A stretch of DNA of 64,000 nucleotides from Domibacillus enclensis (lineage in GTDB: Bacteria; Bacillota; Bacilli; Bacillales; Domibacillaceae). The DNA is taken from positions 84,755-148,754 of the forward strand of contig NZ_FTLX01000008.1 in NCBI RefSeq assembly GCF_900156125.1. Reading direction: 5' to 3'. The notes below the pieces were generated by a model. It saw only the letters and a program-made list of their open reading frames with translations. It did no database searches and was not told the DNA's origin. The stretch's first letter is position 1. Every line of letters begins with the position of its first letter. Below, piece by piece: positions 1 through 6,911 of the stretch. A program made the position numbers and the translations under genes.

Positions 1-141
1 TTTTCTGAAAACGGTCCGCCTGCCATAGGATTGCTTCACCCATTTCTTAATAGTGGATTTACTTCATTATCTTACCATTTAGTCGTCATTTTGTCCTATT
101 TTATTCAAAAAGATAGTTTTCGAAAAATTTAAAAATTTCTG

Positions 142-170
142 TTGATTAGTTGTTTGAAATCCCATATAAT
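142..170 (+). promoter_or_regulatory. SigA-type promoter of the IDEAL-domain gene
   Basis: TTGATT (142-147) and TATAAT (165-170) are separated by 17 bases, a near-consensus vegetative promoter. The ribosome site GAGGTG lies further down at about 186-191, ahead of the ATG at 199. Upstream of this, positions 1-141 hold no gene that I can recognise. Confidence 0.7.
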
Positions 171-198
171 AAAAAAAAGGTATCCGAGGTGATTAAAA

Positions 199-432
199 AT
201 GGAAAACAATAATTATTTTGCCGAGATGATGAAGTCCCCGATGCCCCGTGAAACAGAAAAAACAGTAATGAGTGAGTTTATCGACAGCTTCCTTAGCGAT
301 ATTTTATACAAAAAAGAAAAAGCAGCCTTGATGGAAAAGATTGATCTGTCACTTGACCAAGGCGACCGTACCGCTTTTCTTGCTTTATCTGATGAATTAA
401 ACCGTTTGGAGAAGGTCTATCACACATCATGA
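199..432 (+). CDS. small IDEAL-domain protein
   Basis: A 77-residue soluble protein. Residues about 35-70 match the IDEAL domain found in small Bacillus proteins and at the C-terminus of YpiB: a pattern of KxxLxxxIDxALDxGDxxAFLxLSxEL, seen here as MEKIDLSLDQGDRTAFLALS. The domain is a short helical pair thought to mediate protein-protein contacts, and no enzymatic function is known. The first 30 residues are polar and not conserved to my eye. It is monocistronic, with its own promoter and a strong terminator right after the stop. The partner protein cannot be told from the sequence. Confidence 0.75.
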   Translation: MENNNYFAEMMKSPMPRETEKTVMSEFIDSFLSDILYKKEKAALMEKIDLSLDQGDRTAFLALSDELNRLEKVYHTS

Positions 433-494
433 GAATTCCTTCTAACTGATTCCCCAAACGATGAAACCCCCTATTCACTTAATTTTAAAAAAGC

Positions 495-523
495 CCCGTA
501 TCTAGTAGATACGGGCGCTTTTT
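495..523 (+). terminator. intrinsic terminator after the IDEAL-domain gene
   Basis: A perfect 9-bp stem CCCGTATCT/AGATACGGG with a 3-base loop, followed by CGCTTTTT. Confidence 0.85.
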
Positions 524-585
524 GAGCGCATAATTCCCCTTTATTGAACCTATTTTCCCAGATCCATTACATATATCAAGCAGTT

Positions 586-628
586 CCTGACGAGGGCAAG
601 CCTTTCTTAACGCTCTGCCCTCGTCAGG
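586..628. terminator. 12-bp perfect hairpin beyond lcfB
   Basis: CCTGACGAGGGC (586-597) pairs exactly with GCCCTCGTCAGG (617-628) around a 19-base loop. The T-rich side (TTATTTTGATTTT) is on the plus strand. On the minus strand, where lcfB would need it, no U-run follows. It may still end lcfB transcription weakly or protect its 3' end. Confidence 0.5.
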
Positions 629-640
629 TTATTTTGATTT

Positions 641-2194
641 TCAAGAGTTGTTTAAAAGTTGTTCTTTTAACGATCGTCTTAAAATTTTCCCTGTTGTATT
701 TTTAGGCAATTCCTTCAAAAATTCAACAGATGCTGGAACCTTATAGGAAACAAGTCTTTCTTTGCAATAACGAAGCACGTCTTCTTTCGTTAAGGATTCT
801 CCTTTTTGAACAACAAAGGCAAGAACGGCTTCTCCGTAATCAGGATCTGGAGCACCGAGGACAGCTGCTTCAATGATGTCATCATGCTCATACAGCACTT
901 CCTCCACTTCGCGCGGATACACATTGTAGCCGCCCACAATGATCAAATCTTTTTTACGATCAACAATATAAAAGTACCCATCTTCATCCTGTCTGGCAAG
1001 ATCTCCTGTGTAAAGCCAGCCGTCCCGAATCGCGGCAGCTGTTTCTTCCGGCATTTTATAATAACCTTTCATGACATTTGGTCCTCGAACAATAAGCTCA
1101 CCTACCTGGCCGGTTTGAACGGCATCTCCTGCCTCGTCCACAATTCTGTTTTCCACATTGGAAATCGAACAGCCGATTGAGCCGGCCTTTCGCGGTTTAT
1201 CGAGTGGATTAAAAGCTGTAACCGGACTTGCTTCGGACAAACCGTATCCTTCTGAAATCTGTACATTACATTTCTTTTCAAACTGTTCTAATAGAGAAAC
1301 CGGCATGGAAGCGCCGCCTGAAATGCAAAGACGGACTGTCGAAAAATCAGCAGGGTCTGACTCCGGCAGTTGAAGCAAAAAGTTATACATTGTCGGAACG
1401 CCGGCAAAAATCGTCGCTTTTTTTTCTTTAGCCGCCTTAAATACCTCTTTCGGACTAAAAGCCGGCAATATAACCATCTCCGCTCCGCGAACAATGGGTG
1501 CATTTAAAGCCACGGTCAAACAGAAAACGTGAAACATTGGCAGCACCGTGATCATTCTGTCGGTACTTGAAATAGCCAAATAATCAGCAATGTCTCGTGC
1601 ATTGGAAAAAATATTTTTATGTGTGAGCATCGCTCCTTTCGGCTTGCCTGTTGTGCCGGATGTGTACAAGATAACCGCTGTGTCTTCTTCATGAAGATCA
1701 GGGGCTGTAAATGGCTGAGGAAAGCCCACCATCTTGGAGAACGCTTTCATTTTTGTGTGAGGTGTTTCCTCAATCGGATGGTATGAGGCAGCACGTTCAT
1801 CTCCCGATTCACATACAATATAATGAGCAAGAAGCGGCAGGTGCTCCTGGATGCTTTCGGCAAGGGGTACGAGCAAATCGAGCAGCACAACGGCTTTTAC
1901 GTCTCCATTTTTTAATATATACGTGATTTCATTCGGTGTATAAACAGGGTTGACCGGGATCACGGTAATGCCAGCACGCATCGCTCCATATAAAGCGACA
2001 ATAAAATGAGGAGAATTGCCCAAAAGAAGCGCGATATGATCTCCCTTCTGCAAGCCGAGCGACTGCAATGAAGCAGCAAAACGGGTAACGGATTCATTTA
2101 GTTCCCCATATGTAGCAGACGTTTCCAAAAAGGTATAAGCCGTTTTTTCTGCATATTCGATGGCGGTTTGCTCTAAAGCAAGTGATGCATTCAT
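641..2194 (-). CDS. lcfB: long-chain fatty acid-CoA ligase LcfB
   Basis: An AMP-forming acyl-CoA synthetase of 517 residues that activates fatty acids with ATP and CoA before beta-oxidation. The ATP-binding signature LYTSGTTGKPKG lies near residue 175, followed by EGYGLSEASPV, YTGDLARQDEDGYFYIVDRKKD (read as two adjacent motifs) and a C-terminal PKNTTGKILRR with the catalytic lysine. The start is placed at the second in-frame ATG (2194) because AAGGGG lies 9 bases before it, whereas the ATG at 2203 abuts that site. The neighbours yhfI and yhfH match the B. subtilis yhf region, so LcfB (YhfL) is the best name. A FadR-like box lies just upstream. Confidence 0.9.
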   Translation of the reverse strand: MNASLALEQTAIEYAEKTAYTFLETSATYGELNESVTRFAASLQSLGLQKGDHIALLLGNSPHFIVALYGAMRAGITVIPVNPVYTPNEITYILKNGDVKAVVLLDLLVPLAESIQEHLPLLAHYIVCESGDERAASYHPIEETPHTKMKAFSKMVGFPQPFTAPDLHEEDTAVILYTSGTTGKPKGAMLTHKNIFSNARDIADYLAISSTDRMITVLPMFHVFCLTVALNAPIVRGAEMVILPAFSPKEVFKAAKEKKATIFAGVPTMYNFLLQLPESDPADFSTVRLCISGGASMPVSLLEQFEKKCNVQISEGYGLSEASPVTAFNPLDKPRKAGSIGCSISNVENRIVDEAGDAVQTGQVGELIVRGPNVMKGYYKMPEETAAAIRDGWLYTGDLARQDEDGYFYIVDRKKDLIIVGGYNVYPREVEEVLYEHDDIIEAAVLGAPDPDYGEAVLAFVVQKGESLTKEDVLRYCKERLVSYKVPASVEFLKELPKNTTGKILRRSLKEQLLNNS

Positions 2195-2213
2195 TGTTCC
2201 CATCCCCTTTTCA

Positions 2214-2231
2214 ATAATGAATAACCATTCA
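2214..2231. promoter_or_regulatory. FadR-like operator upstream of lcfB
   Basis: The 18 bases ATAATGAATAACCATTCA fit the B. subtilis FadR pattern TGAATGAnTAnTCATTCA with three mismatches, and contain the inverted repeat AATGAAT/ATTCATT. lcfB is a known FadR target in B. subtilis. Site assignment is by eye. Confidence 0.5.
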
Positions 2232-2282
2232 TTTTATTCTTTTTCATTATACAAGAGATGAAAAAAAGCCGCAACCAGCGGC

Positions 2283-3017
2283 TTAAAATCCGATTTCCAT
2301 ATTTTCCTTCGCAATCAAGACCGTACCGCTGAATTGTTCAGCTGCCTGCACTGCCAGCTGCTCTATTTCGCCAAAATGAGGCAGATGGGTCAGAACCAGT
2401 GTTTTCACCTCTGCTTTTTTGGCAAGAAGGCCGGCCTGCTCGGCGGTCATATGCCCGGCAGCTGTGGCATCCATTCCTTTATAAAAGTTACTTTCTGCAA
2501 GCAGAATGTCAGCTCCTTTTGCAAATGAGCTTAATTCTTCCTTATAGGCGGTATCAGCTGTATACACGATTGAATCTCCCCCTCCTTGTATTTTCATTGC
2601 GTAACAAGGGGCTGGATGATCGGTTTTAAAAAAAGAAATCGTGAGCGGACCGATCTGAAGATTTTCCGCCGGATTGTAGGCAATTCCTTTCGTGATGTGC
2701 TTATAGGAAAGCGCCTTAAATCCTTCTGCTTCCGTATGTCCATAAATGGGCAGCGGGTCTTTCCTTGTTTTATCGGTAAAAGAGTCAATCAGCAGTGCGT
2801 GCTGAAGGACGCCAATATCTGCAATATGATCCGCGTGATAGTGGGAAACAATCACCGCATCAAGCTCGGCAGGCTTCAAATGGTTTTGCAGCTTGGACAG
2901 GACAGCACTTCCACAGTCTACGAGCAGCTTAAATCCCTCGTGTTCGATTAGATAGCCGCTACTTGCTTCATTGGCTTTCGGAAATCCGTCCCAGCAGCCC
3001 AGTATCGTAACATTCAT
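2283..3017 (-). CDS. yhfI: metallo-beta-lactamase-fold hydrolase YhfI
   Basis: A 244-residue protein of the metallo-beta-lactamase fold, near the RNase Z-like branch. It carries SHYHADHIADIG (residues about 58-69), the HxHxDH zinc motif, and later metal ligands in YTADTAY, GHMTAEQ and LTHLPHFG. The substrate is unknown; family members hydrolyse phosphodiesters or small esters. It lies divergently from yhfH, as in B. subtilis, which supports the name. No signal peptide is seen, so it acts in the cytoplasm. Confidence 0.85.
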   Translation of the reverse strand: MNVTILGCWDGFPKANEASSGYLIEHEGFKLLVDCGSAVLSKLQNHLKPAELDAVIVSHYHADHIADIGVLQHALLIDSFTDKTRKDPLPIYGHTEAEGFKALSYKHITKGIAYNPAENLQIGPLTISFFKTDHPAPCYAMKIQGGGDSIVYTADTAYKEELSSFAKGADILLAESNFYKGMDATAAGHMTAEQAGLLAKKAEVKTLVLTHLPHFGEIEQLAVQAAEQFSGTVLIAKENMEIGF

Positions 3018-3092
3018 TATGTATACTTCCTTTCTTTTTCATCTATTGTATTCCCTTATTCCGAAAAAATAAAATAAATTTTCAGAATACGG

Positions 3093-3121
3093 TTGACTCG
3101 CTCACTCTGTTATAATACAAT
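3093..3121 (+). promoter_or_regulatory. promoter of yhfH
   Basis: TTGACT (3093-3098) and TACAAT (3116-3121) with a 17-base spacer, 44 bases ahead of the ATG. Overlapping TATAAT-like sequence makes the exact -10 uncertain. Confidence 0.55.
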
Positions 3122-3165
3122 ACATATAATAAATCAAACAGTTATATAACAAAGGAGAGAATAAT

Positions 3166-3297
3166 ATGCTTACAAATATCGTTGAATTTTTCAAAAACCT
3201 TCCGGCTAAACAATGTGCGAGCTGTGGAACACATTTAGAAGAGCAGCATGACTGCTACAGCAATACGTGCACAACTTGTGCGTCGAAGGATCTGTAA
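3166..3297 (+). CDS. yhfH: small cysteine-rich protein YhfH
   Basis: A 43-residue ORF with a good ribosome site (AAAGGAGAG) 6 bases before the ATG. Residues 17-40 hold two CxxC pairs (CASC and CTTC) plus a lone Cys and two His, a likely single zinc ribbon. B. subtilis YhfH has about the same length and the same position next to yhfI. Its function is unknown. It has its own promoter and a terminator. Confidence 0.75.
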   Translation: MLTNIVEFFKNLPAKQCASCGTHLEEQHDCYSNTCTTCASKDL

Positions 3298-3321
3298 AAA
3301 GCGAAGATGTCCAATTCCAAC

Positions 3322-3360
3322 AAAGCCCCCACCGGCGACGCCTTGTCCGGTGGGGGCTTT
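3322..3360. terminator. bidirectional terminator between yhfH and the YtkA gene
   Basis: A 14-bp stem AAAGCCCCCACCGG/CCGGTGGGGGCTTT with an 11-base loop. It can stop yhfH on the plus strand and the 3375-3827 gene on the minus strand. Confidence 0.85.
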
Positions 3361-3374
3361 CTATTTGATCTGTG

Positions 3375-3827
3375 TTAATGATCCATTCCTTCCATATCAT
3401 GATTCATTTCCTGCTTTTCTGATTCGGCTGGAATAACTGCATTTCCGACGGCAATCGATGATTTCGGCATCGTATGCATGCTCCGCGCAGTCACATGAAC
3501 CTGAATCGTATAAACTGCTTCTTCACCAAAGGTCTTTTTCATCGTATACACACCATCTCCTTCAGAAGCAGCCTCGATCATTTCACTTTCTTCTTTTGAG
3601 CCTTCCTTCCACACTTCATACTTTACTTCATCTGCGTCATCCACCGGTGTTCCATCCTGCGTAATGGTCGTTGAAATAAGCACTTCCTCATTGACATCTA
3701 CTTGATCAGGGACAGAGATCTCCGCCTGAACCGGTGTCGGTACTTTCTTTGCCGTTTCCTTTTGGCTGCAGGCAGCAAGCAGTGCGCCGGCTAGCAGCAG
3801 GATGAACCAAATGCTTTGTTTTCTCAT
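3375..3827 (-). CDS. YtkA/FixH-domain lipoprotein with Met/His tail
   Basis: A 150-residue lipoprotein: signal peptide with lipobox LAAC and Cys20, then an immunoglobulin-like YtkA/FixH domain (about 32-128) with the conserved SMHTMPKSS segment. The last ten residues, MNHDMEGMDH, are rich in Met and His. Copper binding outside the membrane is a reasonable inference but is not shown. It is the last gene of a four-gene operon, with a 3-base gap after the histidine kinase gene, so it may be a sensed or controlled component of that system. FixH-like cytochrome oxidase assembly is an alternative, but no oxidase genes are nearby. Confidence 0.8.
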   Translation of the reverse strand: MRKQSIWFILLLAGALLAACSQKETAKKVPTPVQAEISVPDQVDVNEEVLISTTITQDGTPVDDADEVKYEVWKEGSKEESEMIEAASEGDGVYTMKKTFGEEAVYTIQVHVTARSMHTMPKSSIAVGNAVIPAESEKQEMNHDMEGMDH

Positions 3828-3830
3828 TTC

Positions 3831-5204
3831 CTACTCTCCCTCTTCTGAAATCGCTGGCAGGATAACGGTAACCGTCGTTCCCAGCCCTTTTTTGCTTTTG
3901 ATGACCAGTTCTCCCCCGTGACTCTCCACAATTTGTTTCACAATGGATAAGCCCAGTCCCGAGCCTCCATCGTTTCTCGTTCTGGCTTTGTTGACCCGGT
4001 AAAATTGATTTGTAATTTTAGGGATTTCTTCTTCAGGTATGCCAACTCCTGTATCACGCACCGTCCATCTGATCCTTTTTCTTTCTTGCTTTAATTCAAT
4101 TTGAATAGGGCTGTTTTTTTCGGAATAACGTATGGCATTATCAAGCAAATTGGTCATCACTTGACTGAGCCTTCCTTCGTCCCCGTTCACAATCGTTTCT
4201 TCATCCAGGTCAAGCTGAAAATAAGGATGTTTCAGCCGGAACGTATCAACCGTCCGGTGAACAATTTCAGCCAGCGGAATCGGTGTTTTTTCGATCGTCA
4301 TTTTATCCGCTTCCAGCCGAATTAAATGAAGCAAGTCATTCACGAGCCGCTCCATTCGGGTGGATTCACGGTGAATGATTTCAAGCTGCCGCTTTTGGTC
4401 CCCGATTCCTTTGATCGCCGCTTCACTGTATCCTTTTATATAACTGAGCGGCGTGCGGAGCTCATGGGAAACGGTTGCAATAAACGTCTTCCGCTGCTCA
4501 TCTTCTTGCTCAATCGCTTCCGCCATTTCATTAAACGTCCGGGCAAGCTGGCCGAACTCGTCGTGGGACCCTTCCGGCACACGTGCTTTATAATCGCCTT
4601 TTGATAGCCGGACGGCCGCTTTTTTCATACTCTCAAGCGGTTTTACTACATACGCTGTCCATTTCATCCCTCCATACAGGAGAAGAACAATCAGGAGCAC
4701 AGCGGACGCCGCCCAAAACATAATCAAGCTGGAGACAAGTTCATCAATGCGTTCAAGCGGAATGTATAAGTACACGATGCCCTTCAGCTGCTCACCGTCC
4801 AAAAGCGGATAGATAACGGAAATAATCTGCCGGTCAAACCGATCTGAATAACCGGTTTCTTCAATCATCTCGTTTTGAAGCAGCAGATCCCGCTCATGAG
4901 GTCCGATCAGTGTTTCGTAGTCTGCTTCATACGGTATGCAGGCAGCCAGCTCTCTCGGGTTATGAACGGCGAACGCTTCAAAGGTTGATTTTTCACTGAA
5001 CCAGTTGACTCTGTCTATGAAGTCTGCCGTCAAATCGCCGCCTTCATAATCAGAGGCAATGCTTTTTGCGGAAGTGGCCAGCTCCGTTTTCACGCTTTCT
5101 ACGTACAGTTTTTCATAAAGCATGTACGCAAGACCAAAAGCCGCTCCCACTGCAATGATGACAAACAGAAAAAGCGTCATCCATAGTTTCTTTCCGAATG
5201 TCAT
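3831..5204 (-). CDS. membrane sensor histidine kinase
   Basis: A 457-residue HisKA-type kinase. One membrane segment lies near the N-terminus (about 5-27), an extracellular sensing region of about 130 residues follows, then a second membrane segment (about 155-177), HAMP, the H-box VSHELRTPLSYIKG, N-box DNAIRY, G1 DTGVGIP and G2 GSGLGLSIVKQ. The start is placed at 5204 because this ATG overlaps the regulator stop as ATGA. A longer reading from 5240 adds 12 residues but loses this coupling. The sensing domain is not one I recognise. It sits between its regulator and a YtkA lipoprotein gene, so an envelope signal is likely. Confidence 0.88.
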   Translation of the reverse strand: MTFGKKLWMTLFLFVIIAVGAAFGLAYMLYEKLYVESVKTELATSAKSIASDYEGGDLTADFIDRVNWFSEKSTFEAFAVHNPRELAACIPYEADYETLIGPHERDLLLQNEMIEETGYSDRFDRQIISVIYPLLDGEQLKGIVYLYIPLERIDELVSSLIMFWAASAVLLIVLLLYGGMKWTAYVVKPLESMKKAAVRLSKGDYKARVPEGSHDEFGQLARTFNEMAEAIEQEDEQRKTFIATVSHELRTPLSYIKGYSEAAIKGIGDQKRQLEIIHRESTRMERLVNDLLHLIRLEADKMTIEKTPIPLAEIVHRTVDTFRLKHPYFQLDLDEETIVNGDEGRLSQVMTNLLDNAIRYSEKNSPIQIELKQERKRIRWTVRDTGVGIPEEEIPKITNQFYRVNKARTRNDGGSGLGLSIVKQIVESHGGELVIKSKKGLGTTVTVILPAISEEGE

Positions 5205-5887
5205 ACGGCGCCATCCACGTACTTGTAGCCAATTCCCCACACGGTTTCAATCGAGCTGCCTTCATGCTTCAGTTTCATCCGCAACGTTTTTATATGTGTG
5301 TCGACGGTTCTTGTTCCACCGCTGTATTCCGTTCCCCACACGGTTTCGAGCAGCTCTTCCCGAGAAAAAATCCGCCCCCGGTTTTTAGCGAGCAAAACGA
5401 GCAGATCAAATTCCTTCATCGTCAGCTGCACAGTCGCGCCGTTTATTTTCACCGTTCTTGAATGGACGTCAATCGACATCGTCTGACAGCGAATCGATTC
5501 CCTATCCCCATCCGTTTTGCCGAACCGGCGGAGAACTGCTTGAATCCGTGCCGTCATTTCTCCCGGCGAAAATGGCTTGACGATATAATCGTCTCCTCCA
5601 ATAGAAAAAGCGCGGACTTTGTCCCACTCCTCTCCTCTGGCTGTTAAAAAAATAATCGGGATGTCACTGTAGGAACGGATGGACTCACAAACAGCAAATC
5701 CGTCACGGTCGGGCATCATGATGTCGAGCAAAATCAAATCCGGCTGCACTTCCTTCAGCTGCTTCTCCGCTTCGTCACCACTTAATGCCAGACTCACCGT
5801 GTATCCTGCATTCTCCATATACATCGCCACTAAATCAAGCATGTCCTGTTCGTCATCCACAAGTAATAAATGAGGCATCCTACTCAC
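5201..5887 (-). CDS. OmpR/PhoB-family response regulator
   Basis: A 228-residue two-domain regulator. The receiver domain has the acidic pair DDEQD near residue 12, the phosphorylation Asp in LILLDIMMPDRDG (about residue 55), and the conserved Lys in DYIVKPFSP. The C-terminal winged helix ends with the family pattern RTVDTHIKTLRMKL. It overlaps the kinase gene by 4 bases and the upstream propeller gene by 8, so all are translationally coupled. Two TGTGAAA repeats spaced 11 bp apart upstream of the operon are a candidate binding site. Confidence 0.92.
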   Translation of the reverse strand: MSRMPHLLLVDDEQDMLDLVAMYMENAGYTVSLALSGDEAEKQLKEVQPDLILLDIMMPDRDGFAVCESIRSYSDIPIIFLTARGEEWDKVRAFSIGGDDYIVKPFSPGEMTARIQAVLRRFGKTDGDRESIRCQTMSIDVHSRTVKINGATVQLTMKEFDLLVLLAKNRGRIFSREELLETVWGTEYSGGTRTVDTHIKTLRMKLKHEGSSIETVWGIGYKYVDGAV

Positions 5888-6824
5888 CTTCTTTCACAAA
5901 AATCATAAACGGTCCTTTTCCAATTTCGACTGTTTTTGTTTTCTCAAGCGTTTCTTCCTTATGAAAAGATAACGTTCCGCTGTCATAACCGGCGGAAATA
6001 AGATGATTTCCAAACAGCGCTACGGCAAACGGATTCGCGGGCGCTTCTGTCTCGGCGATGCGCTTCCGGTCAGGATCGAAGGCATATAGCGTGCTCGACC
6101 CATGGCTCGCTGTATACATGTAGCCGTTTTTTTCCGCAAAGGCGATCGGCATAACCGGTGCATCCGCCGTTGCCGCGAGCGAGCCGGTTTCGAGTGAATA
6201 CACATGAATAGTATCACTCGCTTCCGCTCCATACCCATGGCCGCCAACCCAGATTTCATTCGACAACTCCTTTACCGCAAGACCTGTTGATGAGGTTGGT
6301 ATGGCGAATTCCCTTGTCACGTTATGTGTGTGAACATCAATTTCAGAAAGGACGGTATCCTGATAATTAATCACATACAGGTTTCCCGCGTGCTCAAGCA
6401 TGGACATCGGATAACGCCCTGTTTTAGTGCTCTTTGTTTCAGTGCCGCTGCTGTTAAAAAAGTGAACTGCTCCATCTTTTTTCACAGAAAAAGCGATTTC
6501 GTTTGTTTCATCTATAAAGGAAGCAGCTGTTATCCCCGACGGAACGGTCCATTCCCCCGTCTTTTCTCCCGTTTTAATGGAGTACAGCACGGCGTGGTCA
6601 AGCTCCGATCCATATAGCAGAATGTTGTCATCAAACAAAACCCCGCCTGTATACAGCTCATCAAACGACCATTCAGCAAAAATGCTGCCTTGTGGATTGA
6701 CGAACGTGAGACCCGGTTCCTTGATGGTTAACACAGCTGCAAACTCATCCGTTTTGACAGAATCAAAAGAGGGATGACCGCAGCCTGTCAGCAGCATAAA
6801 CACTGTCACGATGATTTTTTTCAA
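5880..6824 (-). CDS. beta-propeller (YncE-like) lipoprotein
   Basis: A 314-residue lipoprotein: signal MKKIIVTVFMLLTGC with Cys15 in the lipobox, followed by repeated beta-blades typical of the YncE/WD-like quinoprotein superfamily (phrases such as YVINYQDTVLSEIDVHTHNV and YMYTASHGSSTLYAFDPDRK recur about every 40 residues). Such propellers usually bind proteins or ligands on the cell surface. No enzyme motif is seen. It is the first gene of the operon with a two-component system and a YtkA lipoprotein, and may act as an accessory sensor. Its function is inferred from context only. Confidence 0.75.
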   Translation of the reverse strand: MKKIIVTVFMLLTGCGHPSFDSVKTDEFAAVLTIKEPGLTFVNPQGSIFAEWSFDELYTGGVLFDDNILLYGSELDHAVLYSIKTGEKTGEWTVPSGITAASFIDETNEIAFSVKKDGAVHFFNSSGTETKSTKTGRYPMSMLEHAGNLYVINYQDTVLSEIDVHTHNVTREFAIPTSSTGLAVKELSNEIWVGGHGYGAEASDTIHVYSLETGSLAATADAPVMPIAFAEKNGYMYTASHGSSTLYAFDPDRKRIAETEAPANPFAVALFGNHLISAGYDSGTLSFHKEETLEKTKTVEIGKGPFMIFVKEGE

Positions 6825-6852
6825 TCATTTCTCCCCTTCCCATTCCTTCTTT

Positions 6853-6885
6853 ATTATAAAGAACGGGTGTGAAATAAGTGTGAAA
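6853..6885 (-). promoter_or_regulatory. activator-type promoter with 11-bp direct repeats
   Basis: On the minus strand TTTCACA occurs twice (6879-6885 and 6868-6874), with starts 11 bp apart, upstream of a TATAAT -10 (6853-6858). No good -35 is found at the right distance, so the repeats cover that region. OmpR/PhoB regulators bind direct repeats of about this period, which suggests self-activation of the operon. Confidence 0.5.
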
Positions 6886-6911
6886 ACTTTTCAAAAAAGG
6901 CTTGCACATTC

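Noticed and set aside
108..120. A ComK-type AT box (AAAA-N5-TTTT) upstream of the IDEAL-domain gene
   Set aside because: Only one such box is present; ComK needs two boxes in phase. AT-rich sequence gives single boxes by chance.
586..628. Hairpin as a strong terminator of lcfB
   Set aside because: The stem is perfect but no U-run follows on the minus strand; kept only as a hairpin with reduced confidence.
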